Positions 1-9,035 of a stretch of DNA of 64,000 nt are shown in pieces (the first letter of the stretch is position 1; each line of letters starts with the position of its first letter). This DNA comes from Fimbriimonadaceae bacterium (GTDB lineage: Bacteria; Armatimonadota; Fimbriimonadia; Fimbriimonadales; Fimbriimonadaceae), in contig JAMLGR010000001.1 of NCBI GenBank assembly GCA_023957775.1, positions 62,001-126,000 of the forward strand, written 5' to 3'. Both the position numbers and the translations under genes were made by a program. The notes under the pieces are model-generated. The model was not told where the DNA came from, ran no database searches, and saw only the letters and a program-made list of their open reading frames with translations.

Positions 1-532
1 AGCCGTCGGGAATGGGCTGAAGCCCGAGTTCGGCAAGGGCCTCGGCCAACTCCGCCTCCTCGGTGCCCGGGGCCGGAAACGCGACGGCGGCGGCCACCCC
101 GATATCCAGGGTATCGCGGATCGTCTCGAGCGTTTCGCGCATGGCATCGATGTCGTCGGGGATGGGAAGGGGGATGGCTCGACGCTGCACCTGCTCCGCG
201 AAGGTCTGGGCGACCGCCAAGAGGTGACGCGCGCTGGCGGCCCCGAGGGCGCCGTGGTGTTTCAGGAGATTCCACGTCAGGGCGAGCGAGTCGTAGGAGC
301 CGGTGGGATCGCTCGCGACCAGGGGTCGCCAGCGCGCGTCCGCGGGGCCCATCACGAAGGTCTGGGGGTCACCCAGGGGGCCTTGCCACTTGGGGTCGAG
401 CAGCGCTTTCGCCGCGGCGGACGGCAGGGAACGGGGACCGACGATCTCGACGACGTACTGCACCTTGTGCAAGGGTTCGGGTCCGTATTGGGTCGGCAAC
501 GAAGGCTGGGGCAACCGATTCGAAGCGCTCAA
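1..532 (-). CDS. Hypothetical protein, C-terminus beyond window
   Basis: An open minus-strand frame starts right after era and runs off the left edge without a stop, giving about 177 residues. The proposed start is a TTG that overlaps the era TGA by two bases, with a GGAG Shine-Dalgarno motif about 8 nt upstream inside era. This suggests translational coupling. The protein is soluble-looking, with no signal peptide or membrane segment. It has a leading stretch that could be beta-rich (HKVQYVVEIVG), then an Ala-rich, probably helical region. I do not recognise the family. A weak resemblance to ZipA C-terminal-like proteins is only an impression. Confidence 0.6.
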   Translation of the reverse strand, partial: MSASNRLPQPSLPTQYGPEPLHKVQYVVEIVGPRSLPSAAAKALLDPKWQGPLGDPQTFVMGPADARWRPLVASDPTGSYDSLALTWNLLKHHGALGAASARHLLAVAQTFAEQVQRRAIPLPIPDDIDAMRETLETIRDTLDIGVAAAVAFPAPGTEEAELAEALAELGLQPIPDG

Positions 533-1416
533 TCCGTGTACTCCAGCTCTTGGAGCATGCGCGGATTCATGCGCCAGTCGGGACGCACCTTCACGTGCAG
601 TTCCAGAAACACGTGGTGCCCGAGAAGCTCCTCGATCTCCTTTCTCGCCGCGGTGCCCACGGCCTTGATGAACTTCCCGCCTTGGCCGATGACGATCGCC
701 TTTTGGCCTTCCTTCTCCACAATGATCGATGCGGAGATGCGGATGAGGCCGGATGGCTCTTCCTCCCAGGATTCGACCATGACCGCGGTGGAGTAGGGAA
801 GCTCTTGCCGCGTCGCGAGCAGGATTTTTTCGCGCACGAGCTCTGCTGCCGTGAATCGTGCCGACTGGTCGGTGTACTCCTCGGAGGAGAAGCGGGGTTC
901 GCCTTCCGGCATCCGCTCGACGATCATCTGCATGAGCCGGTCCACGTTGTGGCCGGACGTGGCGGTGGTGAACATCGAATCTTCCGTCCCGAGCAGCGCA
1001 TGGTACGCGTCGACGTGTCGCTGCACGTTTTCCGGCTTGAGACGGTCCATCTTGTTCAGGCACACCAAGACCGGCAACTGCGACGCCGCAATCCACTGGG
1101 CGATCTGGCGGTCGTTGTCTCCCGGCATGGTCGAGCCGTCCGCCACGAAAAGGACGAGATCGACGCCATCCAGCGCCCGGCGCGCCGCTTCCACCATGGC
1201 TCGCCCGAGCCGGTTGTTCGGCTCGTGGATGCCGGGCGTATCGATGAACACGACCTGATAGCCCTCGCCATCGGCGATGCCCAACACGCGCTTGCGCGTC
1301 GTTTGCGGCCGCTGGCTGACGATGGACACCTTCTGGCCGACGATGCGGTTCAAGAGCGTGCTCTTGCCCACATTGGGCCGACCGAGGAGTGCGACGTGGC
1401 CGTACCGGAACGCCAT
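529..1416 (-). CDS. era: GTPase Era
   Basis: Era is an essential GTPase that binds the 3' end of 16S rRNA and helps 30S subunit maturation. The 295-residue length is normal for the family. The G domain shows G1 GRPNVGKST at residues 12-20, a G2 threonine near 39-40, G3 DTPG at 59-62 and G4 NKMD at 121-124. The C-terminal KH domain has the expected GQGG loop (IVIGQGGKFIK), followed by the VRPDWRMNP region. It lies 3 nt after the glycosidase-like gene and overlaps the next gene, so it is part of a minus-strand operon. The identification is secure. Confidence 0.97.
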   Translation of the reverse strand: MAFRYGHVALLGRPNVGKSTLLNRIVGQKVSIVSQRPQTTRKRVLGIADGEGYQVVFIDTPGIHEPNNRLGRAMVEAARRALDGVDLVLFVADGSTMPGDNDRQIAQWIAASQLPVLVCLNKMDRLKPENVQRHVDAYHALLGTEDSMFTTATSGHNVDRLMQMIVERMPEGEPRFSSEEYTDQSARFTAAELVREKILLATRQELPYSTAVMVESWEEEPSGLIRISASIIVEKEGQKAIVIGQGGKFIKAVGTAARKEIEELLGHHVFLELHVKVRPDWRMNPRMLQELEYTD

Positions 1417-1419
1417 GGG

Positions 1420-4400
1420 CTACTCGCGCTTCCGGAACATCACGTGCACATCCAGGTCGGGGTCGGGCAAGGTCGCCGTGCCGTTGCCGTTCTCGGCCGG
1501 GGAGCGGTCGCTTCCGCCCCGTCGCCGCCGGCGACGGCGACGCCGGCCGGTCGTCGTCGTTTCCAACTCGGTCTCCGAATCCTCGACCACCACGGGGCGC
1601 AGGAGGAAGTCCTCGCTGATGTCCTCGTCCGATCCACCCTCCATGAATTCGCCCAGCTTCATGATCGGTACGTCGAAGCTGAACGAGTCGAAGCGCACGG
1701 TGTCGTCCGGCTTGGTCGGCAGCTCCTCCATCCGGAGCAGGTCGTCTGGGTTGGCGGCAAGAATCGCCTCCAGCTCGGACTTGACCCCGACGAGAAAAGC
1801 GTGGGTCGTTCCATCCACGGCGTTGAACCGGAGGCTCGTCGAGTCGGTCGCGATCCAATCCTTGTGCAGGAGGTCGTAAACCGACCATTTGTTAGGCAGC
1901 GCGATGGTGCGCGGACCGGTCCCGGTGCAGTGCACGGTCAGGAACGGCGGGCGGACGTGCACCACATCGTCCTGATAGTTCCACACGTGGACTCCGGCGA
2001 TCTGCCCGAGGGCGCGCATCAGCGCGGGGGTGACCACGGGCTCCCCCATGAACACGCTCGTCCAGTGGGTCTCTTCCTCGCCCGCGTTGAACTCCTTCAC
2101 CACGAAGCTGGGCAAGCCGGTCGCGGAATACTCACCGAGCACCGTGGCCTCTTCGGGGATCGCAAAGTAGCTGGGTTCGAGCTGCATGCCTCCGACAAGG
2201 GTGCGGTCCTGGAAGGCCTCGCTCAGCACGTGCCGGCGGTTGAGGATCGTCGTTCCGGATTTGGAGTGGAACGGCTGTGGCTTGAGGGCGATGCCCGTGA
2301 CTTCGCGGGCCCGCTCGAGCGACTCGCGGCCGGATTCGAAAAGCCCTGCGGCGTAGAGCCAGCAAAGCACCTTGTTGTCGCGCTGGAGCCGCGACTTGAT
2401 GGCGGCGCGCAACTCGGAGCGCAGGTCCCACGCGTTGAGGAAGACGTAGAGCTTGCTCTCGGGGAAATGCTCGCGGTGAGCCAGGTCGCTCAGGAGGTAG
2501 AACGCGGCCGACATTCCGGAGCGCAGGACGGATTCGCGCACGTTCTGGACGAGCAGCGAGAAGGCCTTCTGGTCGACGAGATAGGCCAAGGCGCGCTCAT
2601 CGATGAACACGGCGACGTCCGGTTCGCCGACGGGAGCGGCCATCCGCCGCACCAGCACGTCGCGCACCGCGGCGCCACGCTCCCAAATGCCCTGGGTGCG
2701 CAGCCAGCCGTGCCCCCAGAGGTCCATCCAGCACATGCCGCTGGCATGGGCGAGCGCCGACCCCGCGCCTCGCCACTGCACGCTCTCCAGCGCTTGAGGG
2801 GTCTTGATGACCGGGTTGAAATCGTCGGGATCGATGCCTTGGCCGATCGAGGTCTTGAAGTCCTCCTCGCTGATGTAGAGCTTGCCGTTGAGTGCAAAGC
2901 TGTCGATCGGACCCGGGAAGGGCGCGGCCCCGCCGGGTTCGCGGGTTTTGTAGCTCGGAGGGCCGGCGATGAAGTCGATCTCCGAGTTTCGAAGGAGTTT
3001 GCCGAGGGAGAGGTGGCCGCTCGCGGGGTGCGACCACTCGAACGTGTAGCCGTAGCTCACACCGACGAGCAGTTCGCCGCCGCTGGCTTCCTTGATGGCG
3101 TACGCGAGGTCCCCGATCCGCTCGACCGTCGCGTCGCTGAGAAAGAGGTGGTAATCCACCCACCGCCGCTCCTTACGGGAGGAGCGCACGAACTTCGGTT
3201 CCTCTTTCGGCGACTGGTAGGTCGGTACTTCCAGCGTGTCGAACTCGACGCTGCCGTCGAACCACGCCGCCCGCAGGGCCACGCGGTCGTTGAGGTAGCG
3301 CCTTCGGGTCCACTCCCGGAACTTTGCCACGCCTGCCTTCGAGGTGTCGTAGCCCCATCCGTCGGCGAAAAACCACTCGCCTCGCTCGAGGTGGACACCG
3401 AGGACATGGTCGCTGGCAGGCAGGAGACCGATCTTCTTTGCGAACAGGGCCAGGCACTCCCGGGCGAGCCCCCAGAACTCGTCGTCGCACACGCTGGGCT
3501 CAGCCACGGACCCGTCCTGCGTGGTGTAACGGCCGTTGGGGAACCGCTCCTGCCACCCCCGTCCCGCCACGAACACGATTCGGTAGACCACTTGGGCGTC
3601 CGGATCGACCTCGAGGGTCTTGGCGAGCAGGTAGGCCGCAAGCGCGGCGTTCTCATCGACGGCCCGCTCATCGACCTCGAACTCGATCAGGTGCGAGTGG
3701 AGGTGGATGCCCGCCTCGCCCGCCTGACGCATCTCGTCGAGGACGGTCGCCGCGCTCTTCTCGTCGGAGGAGCTCCCAAAGAACATGAGAGGCGGAAACA
3801 CGCGGCCCGCGCGAACGAGTGTCGGGATGCCGTCTCGGAGCACCACCTGGGGTGCGTCGTCGGGCACGGGAATGGCCGGTTTCAGCGGCGGCGCGGAAAT
3901 CACGGCCGTGGCCGGCACCTCGGGCGTCGGTTCCGCGACGGTCTCCGCGGCCGTCGGTTCGGGCTCCTCTCCGCGCCGCGTCCGTCGTCGTCGGCGGCGG
4001 CGAACGCCGCCCTCGGGTTCTTCCGCGTCGGACTCTGCGGTGGGCTCCACGGGCTTTTCCGCCTTCTCCTGCTTGCGCGCACTGGCGGGTCTCGGCCTCC
4101 ACGTGGGCGGAAGCACGTCGAGGGCTTCCGCCTCGGCGTTCAGTGCGGCCAAGGCGTCGTCGGGTTCGGCCGCTTTTCGGCGGCGGCTTCTCGGGGCCGG
4201 CTTCTTGGCCTCGGGAGCCGGCTCCGGGGGATCCTCGGACTTCTTTCGGGACCGGGTGCGGGCGACCGGCTCGTCCTTCTTGGCGGACGCGCGCTTCTTG
4301 GGCGGCGCGGCCGCTGCTTCCTGCGGCTCGGCCTCTTCGGGGGCGCCGATCTTCTTGCGCGTTCGCGGTGCCGCTTTCTTTGTCGGGGCCGTTTCGGCGG

Positions 4401-4557
4401 ACTCTGGGGCGGCCTTCCTGCGGCTGCTGGGCTTGGCCGGCGCCTCTTCGGCCGGAGCGTTGGCCTTGGCCTTCGTCGCGCGGGGTTTGCGCCCAAGAGC
4501 CGCTTTCTTGGCGGTGTCCGGAGCGTCGTCGTGGGTTTCAGTCTGTTTTCGAGCCAT
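1420..4557 (-). CDS. Glycoside hydrolase-like protein with long basic N-terminal tail
   Basis: This 1045-residue protein has two unlike parts. Residues 1 to about 235 are low complexity, rich in Lys, Ala, Pro, Arg and Glu with repeated AAP/KK/RRR patches like a histone H1 tail, and are presumably disordered. From about residue 240 it resembles clan-A glycosidases of the beta-galactosidase (GH42-like) type: a FFGSS opening, HLERGEWF, and the FREWTRRRYLNDRVALRAAW segment that in GH42-type enzymes follows the acid/base region. A ten-arginine run lies near the C-terminus. No signal peptide is visible, so it appears cytoplasmic. Substrate is unknown, and the catalytic residues were not proven by alignment. 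It sits between gph and era. Confidence 0.72.
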   Translation of the reverse strand: MARKQTETHDDAPDTAKKAALGRKPRATKAKANAPAEEAPAKPSSRRKAAPESAETAPTKKAAPRTRKKIGAPEEAEPQEAAAAPPKKRASAKKDEPVARTRSRKKSEDPPEPAPEAKKPAPRSRRRKAAEPDDALAALNAEAEALDVLPPTWRPRPASARKQEKAEKPVEPTAESDAEEPEGGVRRRRRRRTRRGEEPEPTAAETVAEPTPEVPATAVISAPPLKPAIPVPDDAPQVVLRDGIPTLVRAGRVFPPLMFFGSSSDEKSAATVLDEMRQAGEAGIHLHSHLIEFEVDERAVDENAALAAYLLAKTLEVDPDAQVVYRIVFVAGRGWQERFPNGRYTTQDGSVAEPSVCDDEFWGLARECLALFAKKIGLLPASDHVLGVHLERGEWFFADGWGYDTSKAGVAKFREWTRRRYLNDRVALRAAWFDGSVEFDTLEVPTYQSPKEEPKFVRSSRKERRWVDYHLFLSDATVERIGDLAYAIKEASGGELLVGVSYGYTFEWSHPASGHLSLGKLLRNSEIDFIAGPPSYKTREPGGAAPFPGPIDSFALNGKLYISEEDFKTSIGQGIDPDDFNPVIKTPQALESVQWRGAGSALAHASGMCWMDLWGHGWLRTQGIWERGAAVRDVLVRRMAAPVGEPDVAVFIDERALAYLVDQKAFSLLVQNVRESVLRSGMSAAFYLLSDLAHREHFPESKLYVFLNAWDLRSELRAAIKSRLQRDNKVLCWLYAAGLFESGRESLERAREVTGIALKPQPFHSKSGTTILNRRHVLSEAFQDRTLVGGMQLEPSYFAIPEEATVLGEYSATGLPSFVVKEFNAGEEETHWTSVFMGEPVVTPALMRALGQIAGVHVWNYQDDVVHVRPPFLTVHCTGTGPRTIALPNKWSVYDLLHKDWIATDSTSLRFNAVDGTTHAFLVGVKSELEAILAANPDDLLRMEELPTKPDDTVRFDSFSFDVPIMKLGEFMEGGSDEDISEDFLLRPVVVEDSETELETTTTGRRRRRRRRRGGSDRSPAENGNGTATLPDPDLDVHVMFRKRE

Positions 4558-4564
4558 GGGTTTA

Positions 4565-5245
4565 CTAATTCAAGGTCGCTTCGATCCATTGTCGAAGCTG
4601 GTCTGGGGTGCGGAATAGAGCATCGGGCTGTTCGGCCTCGAGCGTCGCATAGGGGGTGGCCCCGTAAGCGACGCCCACGGCACCGACGCCGGCGGCGCGC
4701 GCGCAACGGAGATCGAAGACGGAGTCGCCGATCATGATCGCGCTCGGCACCGGAACACCAAGCCGTTCGCAGGCGAGCAACGCGCTGTCCGCCGCGGGCT
4801 TGGGATGCTCCACGTCGCTGGAGCAAACGGTGGCGTCCACGAAGGGGGCGAGGGGAAACTTCTCGAGGAACTCGGCCAGTTCCACGGTGGATTTGCTCGT
4901 CACCAGGGCTGTCTTCAAGCCGTGGCGATGGCAATGCTCGAGGGCGGCGACGGCGGGCCGAATCGCCGCCTCCATGTCGCTGTGGACACGAAATCGCTCG
5001 ATCGCAAACTCGGCCATTTCAGCCGATTGGGAATCCGAAGGCGGGGTCTCGCGAAACATGGCCATTTGTCGGCTCAGAGGCAATCCGATGATCGCCCTCA
5101 GGTCCTCGTCCTTCGGTCGCGATCCGTTGAATGCCTCGTAGGTGTCGCCCAATCCCCGCACAAGCGTCTCGAGACTGTCCACAAGGGTTCCATCGACGTC
5201 GAAAAGTACTGCTTCGAATCCGTTCAGGCGCGGCCCCCCGGGCAT
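4565..5245 (-). CDS. gph: HAD-family phosphatase, phosphoglycolate phosphatase type
   Basis: This is a 226-residue HAD hydrolase of subfamily I. Motif I is FDVDGT, with the nucleophile Asp16 and acid/base Asp18. Motif II is the VTSKS region, and motif III/IV is the GDSVFDLRCARAAG block. The helical cap starting SLETLVRGLGDTYEAF is the phosphoglycolate phosphatase/pyrophosphatase PpaX type. Likely substrates are 2-phosphoglycolate or pyrophosphate, and sequence alone does not separate them. It lies 7 nt upstream of the glycosidase-like gene and leads the minus-strand run gph, GH-like, era, unknown. Confidence 0.85.
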   Translation of the reverse strand: MPGGPRLNGFEAVLFDVDGTLVDSLETLVRGLGDTYEAFNGSRPKDEDLRAIIGLPLSRQMAMFRETPPSDSQSAEMAEFAIERFRVHSDMEAAIRPAVAALEHCHRHGLKTALVTSKSTVELAEFLEKFPLAPFVDATVCSSDVEHPKPAADSALLACERLGVPVPSAIMIGDSVFDLRCARAAGVGAVGVAYGATPYATLEAEQPDALFRTPDQLRQWIEATLN

Positions 5246-5356
5246 TCCAGTTCCCAGTATGGCAGATGCAGGGACCGGGACCTGCGTCCGATGCCGCGAG
5301 GCACGCTAATTTTGCCGGGCCGGTGTGCCGATCATGGATGTTGTAGGAGGCCAATC

Positions 5357-6757
5357 GTGCAAATCATGCAATCGTCGCCGTCGGCGGCGCTGACCATGGT
5401 TGGAGCTCGAGCCGCGCCGCCTGATTCGGCCGTGAAGGGCGAATTCAAGGTTGCGGGGGCAACGGGACCACCAGGCAGCGATCCACCGGCAAAGGTAGAA
5501 AACGAGAGGAAGCCCCAGGGCGCCGAGCAGAACGCTCGCCCTGAAGAGCCGGACCCTCTCGAGAGGCAGAAGAAGGAGCCCCGGACCGTCGATGCGTCCG
5601 ATCCGCTGCTTGGGAAAGCGGTGCCAACCCTGACCGGTTCGCCCGTACCTCTCGCACCCGAGATCGTCGCCGCAGCTCCTGAAGTCGTCACCTCGCCTGC
5701 TCCATCCGTCCCGACAGCCGTCGTTGCCCCTGAGGGCGCCGTCGACGCGAAAGGGGTTCCGGTTCCCGACGCGGCGCCCGTGGCCGCGGAAGCCGATCGG
5801 GTCCAGGCCAAACCCCAAGATCGGACAGCCGACGGGGCTGCAGAAACAGCGGTCTCGGCGCGGGCAGATCTCGTGCAGGATGCGACCGGACTCGGACAGG
5901 ACGAGGTCCAGTCTCTGGGGATCGACCTCGTGAAGGTCGATCCGCCGCAGACGGCCCAATCCGACCCCAAGGCCGACGCTTCTGGTTCGGTCCAAGCCGA
6001 TCACAAGGGAGCGGCGGACGTGGTCGTCCCCCCTTCGGACAAGGCGCCGATTCGGCCAACGAAGCCTGACGGAATCAGCGAACCTGCGTTCAATCCCCAG
6101 GCGGACTTGGTCCAAGGAAAGGAGCGGGGCGGCGCCGACTTCTCGGGGCAGCCCAGTTGGGGCGGAGACGCCCCGGACCTTGGCGCCCCCGACCTGCTGG
6201 ACAAGGACACGGGCGCCGTCGGAAACCCGGACAACGCTTCGGAGGCGAAGCCGGAATTCCGCGTGGCCGTTCCCCCAGGGAAGGCTGCCGAGGCGGCATC
6301 GGTCGCGCGTCCGGCGGCAAACGATCCTGCGCCGATCGACCGCGTGTCGGTCGTCCGCCAGATCGCAGACCGTTTGGAGCTTCTGACCGCCGCAAGGCCT
6401 CGGGAGGGCGTGACGATCCGTCTCAACCCGATCGAGTTGGGTTCGATCACGTTGACGGTGCGGCAGCGGGGCGGCGAGGTTGAGACAAACGTCTTGGCCA
6501 GCCACGACGCGGTCCGCGCGGCTCTCGAGCAGAGCCGTCCGCAGCTTCAGCACGCGCTTGAAACGCGCGGATTGAACCTGGGATCGCTCGAAGTCGGGAG
6601 TCAATCCGCCCAACTCGGAAGCCACGCCCAACACATGGAGCGCGAGGCGAACGCCCCCAGCGCTTCGCCGACCCCTCAAGCCTTGGGTGGTTCGATCGTC
6701 TCGAGCGACTGGCGCGAGTCCGCGCGCAGCGCCACAGGCGTCGATCTTTGGATCTAG
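5357..6757 (+). CDS. fliK: Flagellar hook-length control protein FliK
   Basis: FliK measures hook length and switches the flagellar export apparatus from hook to filament substrates. A GTG start is chosen because TAGGAGG lies 6 nt before it, giving 466 residues. The first 320 or so residues are Pro/Ala/Asp-rich and low complexity, as usual for the secreted ruler part. The C-terminal 100 residues carry the conserved Flg_hook domain (TIRLNPIELGSITLTV), which contacts the export gate protein FlhB. It is first in a plus-strand hook operon with flgD 8 nt downstream. The upstream 110 bp separates it from the divergent gph. Confidence 0.92.
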   Translation: MQIMQSSPSAALTMVGARAAPPDSAVKGEFKVAGATGPPGSDPPAKVENERKPQGAEQNARPEEPDPLERQKKEPRTVDASDPLLGKAVPTLTGSPVPLAPEIVAAAPEVVTSPAPSVPTAVVAPEGAVDAKGVPVPDAAPVAAEADRVQAKPQDRTADGAAETAVSARADLVQDATGLGQDEVQSLGIDLVKVDPPQTAQSDPKADASGSVQADHKGAADVVVPPSDKAPIRPTKPDGISEPAFNPQADLVQGKERGGADFSGQPSWGGDAPDLGAPDLLDKDTGAVGNPDNASEAKPEFRVAVPPGKAAEAASVARPAANDPAPIDRVSVVRQIADRLELLTAARPREGVTIRLNPIELGSITLTVRQRGGEVETNVLASHDAVRAALEQSRPQLQHALETRGLNLGSLEVGSQSAQLGSHAQHMEREANAPSASPTPQALGGSIVSSDWRESARSATGVDLWI

Positions 6758-6765
6758 GAGAAACC

Positions 6766-7179
6766 ATGGAAGTCACACCCTTCAACTCGCAAGCGTATTT
6801 CGGAACGAAGCCGATTCAGCCGAAATCCGATCTCAACAGCACGCAGTTCATCAAGTTGCTGACAGTGCAGCTTTCGAACCAGAATCCGTTGGAACCGATG
6901 AACGACCGCGACTTCTTCGCGCAGCTCGCCCAACTGGGAACGGTGGACGGCCTCGACAAGATGAAGAAGTCGATGGACATGACCCAAGCAGCCGGAATGA
7001 TCGGCAAGACGGTCACCGGCGTGCGGCCCGGAGCGCTCCAAGGAAGCGCGAACCAGACCTACTCCGGCATCGTGGAGCGGGTCACCCTCAAGAACGGCGA
7101 GCAGGTGCTCGGCGTCCGCGAGGCCAACGGCGGGTTGGTCGAAGCGCCCCTGGGTTCGCTCCAATCCATCTCTGAGTAA
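6766..7179 (+). CDS. flgD: Flagellar hook capping protein FlgD
   Basis: FlgD caps the growing hook and guides FlgE assembly outside the cell. At 137 residues this is a short FlgD that keeps the N-terminal export/assembly region. It has the typical sequence TQFIKLLTVQLSNQNPLEPM followed by FFAQLAQLGTVDGL, and a short beta-rich C-terminal part replaces the longer FN3/tudor-like domains of enterobacteria. The ATG is preceded by TAGGAGA at suitable spacing. An alternative ATG 18 nt upstream, inside the fliK stop region, lacks such a site. Position between fliK and flgE is standard. Confidence 0.94.
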   Translation: MEVTPFNSQAYFGTKPIQPKSDLNSTQFIKLLTVQLSNQNPLEPMNDRDFFAQLAQLGTVDGLDKMKKSMDMTQAAGMIGKTVTGVRPGALQGSANQTYSGIVERVTLKNGEQVLGVREANGGLVEAPLGSLQSISE

Positions 7180-7192
7180 CGTCCCAACGCTC

Positions 7193-7558
7193 ATGGACAA
7201 CCGGATCCAAAACCAAACCATCGCGGGCCTCGTGCAGACGCAGCCCACCGCCGCTCCGGCCACCAAGCCGGTCGCCGACGGGACGTTTGCCGCACTGCTT
7301 CAGGACCGCCTCAAGGTCAGCGGGCACGCCCAAACGCGATTGCAGAGTCGAAACATCGACCTCGGCCAATCCGAGTGGAATCGTGTGCTCGAGGGCGTCG
7401 ATCGTGCGGCGGCCAAGGGTGCGAAGGAGTCGCTCGTCATGGTCGACGACGTGGCGCTCGTCGTGAGCGTCCGCAATCGAACCGTGATCACGGCCGTCGA
7501 CAAGGGCCAGCTCAAGGACAACGTCTTCACGAACATCGACAGCGCGGTGATCGTGTAG
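7193..7558 (+). CDS. Flagellar operon protein (TIGR02530 type)
   Basis: This small 121-residue soluble protein lies between flgD and flgE, where many bacteria carry a conserved flagellar operon protein of the TIGR02530 family. The second half has the recognisable pattern SGHAQTRLQSRNI, then a run of hydrophobic beta strands (SLVMVDDVALVVSVRNRTVI), ending in FTNIDSAVIV. The role is not biochemically settled, though the position suggests work in hook assembly. It follows flgD by 13 nt and is followed by a 140-nt spacer before flgE. Confidence 0.85.
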   Translation: MDNRIQNQTIAGLVQTQPTAAPATKPVADGTFAALLQDRLKVSGHAQTRLQSRNIDLGQSEWNRVLEGVDRAAAKGAKESLVMVDDVALVVSVRNRTVITAVDKGQLKDNVFTNIDSAVIV

Positions 7559-7699
7559 CCCGACCCAATTGCCACAGAACAAGACAAACAGCAAACAGAG
7601 AAGAGGAAAGGACCGGATTGGGGCGCATGCGCTCCAAGGGTTCGGGCGGATTCGAGAATCGGACCGCTCGCCTCTTTCTCCTTCGGAGGAAGAAAGAAC

Positions 7700-8977
7700 A
7701 TGATTCAGGCACTGCTTTCCGGCGTTGCGAGCATCAAGTCTCAGCAATCCAAGATGAACGTCATCGGCAACAACCTCGCCAACGTCAACACCACGTCGTA
7801 CAAAGGAACGCGGGTGACGTTCGAGGACATGATCGCGCAGACGATCCGATCGGCCTCCCGGCCGTCGGCGAGCAAAGGCGGCACCAACCCGTACCAACTC
7901 GGCCTGGGAACGAGCATCTCGGGAACGGACACGAACAACGAGCAGGGTGCGTTGAGCGCGACAAACCGCCCTACGGACCTCGCGATCCAGGGCAACGGCT
8001 ACTTCCTGACCGGTGATGGATCCCGCATTGCCTACACGAGAGATGGGAGCTTCGACATCGACTCGCAGGGCAACCTGACCCAGCGCGCCTCAGGCGAGCG
8101 GCTGTTGGGATGGGCCGCCTCCCCGACGGGAGACGTCGACACGACGACGGCGCTCACCGCCGACTCCGTGCTGACGATTCCGATCGGATCGCTCACGGCG
8201 ACGCAAGCCACCCAGAACGTCTCGTTTCAAGGGACCCTCCTGAGCAGCCAGACCCCGGTGGTTCCCGGCGTGACGACCGTTCGCGTGTACGACCAGTTAG
8301 GCGCCCCGCACGACCTGACCATGACGTTCGACAACCGCATGGTCCCGCCCGCGGGCTCGCCGCCTCCGGGAGCTATGGCGAGTTGGGAGTGGTCCGCGAC
8401 CGAAAACGGAGTCGGCGTGGGCAGCTCGAGCGATCCAGGCAACGATCTCCTTTACTTCGACGCGGCGGGAACCCTTATCAATCCGGTCGGAACGGGGACG
8501 ATCACCGTTCCGGGCTCGTCCGGCACCACGCCGTTGGATCTCACGGTCGATTTCACGAAGATCGCGCAGCAGGCAGGGGACAGCTCGTTCGTGAGCGCCT
8601 CTCAGGACGGCTTCCCCCCTGGATCTCTCCAGGGATTTGGCGTGTCGGTCGACGGCTTGATCACCGGCAACTATACGAACGGCCTGACACGCAATCTGGG
8701 GCAGATAGCGATCGCCATCTTCTCGAATCCCGGCGGTCTCGAGCGGCTGGGGAGCAACCAGTGGCGCAACACCGAGAACTCGGGCAACGCGCTTCTGGGC
8801 GTGTCGGGAGTCGGAGGTCGCGGTTCGATCAACGCCGGATTCCTCGAGCAGTCAAACGTCGACATCTCGAGCGAATTCACCGACCTGATCGTGACCCAGC
8901 GCGGGTTCCAGGCGAACACGCGCGTGGTGACGACGGTCGACGAGATGCTGCAAGAGCTTCTGAATATGAAGCGCTAA
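7700..8977 (+). CDS. flgE: Flagellar hook protein FlgE
   Basis: FlgE polymerises into the hook, the flexible joint between flagellar rod and filament. The 425-residue protein has the N-terminal heptad region common to axial proteins, with the motif NVIGNNLANVNTTSYKG, then the FlgE insert domain. It ends in the conserved C-terminal helix (SNVDISSEFTDLIVTQRGF to the end). The ATG follows GGAGGAAGAAAGAAC, a strong ribosome binding site. A strong GC hairpin 19 nt after the stop ends the hook operon. Confidence 0.96.
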   Translation: MIQALLSGVASIKSQQSKMNVIGNNLANVNTTSYKGTRVTFEDMIAQTIRSASRPSASKGGTNPYQLGLGTSISGTDTNNEQGALSATNRPTDLAIQGNGYFLTGDGSRIAYTRDGSFDIDSQGNLTQRASGERLLGWAASPTGDVDTTTALTADSVLTIPIGSLTATQATQNVSFQGTLLSSQTPVVPGVTTVRVYDQLGAPHDLTMTFDNRMVPPAGSPPPGAMASWEWSATENGVGVGSSSDPGNDLLYFDAAGTLINPVGTGTITVPGSSGTTPLDLTVDFTKIAQQAGDSSFVSASQDGFPPGSLQGFGVSVDGLITGNYTNGLTRNLGQIAIAIFSNPGGLERLGSNQWRNTENSGNALLGVSGVGGRGSINAGFLEQSNVDISSEFTDLIVTQRGFQANTRVVTTVDEMLQELLNMKR

Positions 8978-8995
8978 GGCGTCGAAGCGTAGCGA

Positions 8996-9032
8996 GGGGC
9001 GGCGCGGGGGAGAAGATCCCCGGCGCCGCCCC
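8996..9032. terminator. Bidirectional GC-rich hairpin between flgE and the nuclease gene
   Basis: An inverted repeat of about 14 bp (GGGGCGGCGC-GGGG paired with CCCCGGCGCCGCCCC, one bulged C) around a loop of about 8 nt lies between two convergent genes. It should stop transcription from flgE and, in the other direction, from the nuclease gene. The T-tract is short (TTGTT). Confidence 0.7.
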
Positions 9033-9035
9033 TTG

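Noticed and set aside
550-4737. A very long plus-strand open frame opposite era and the glycosidase-like gene
   Set aside because: It is antisense to two well-supported genes, shows no family motifs, and is high-GC frame openness only.
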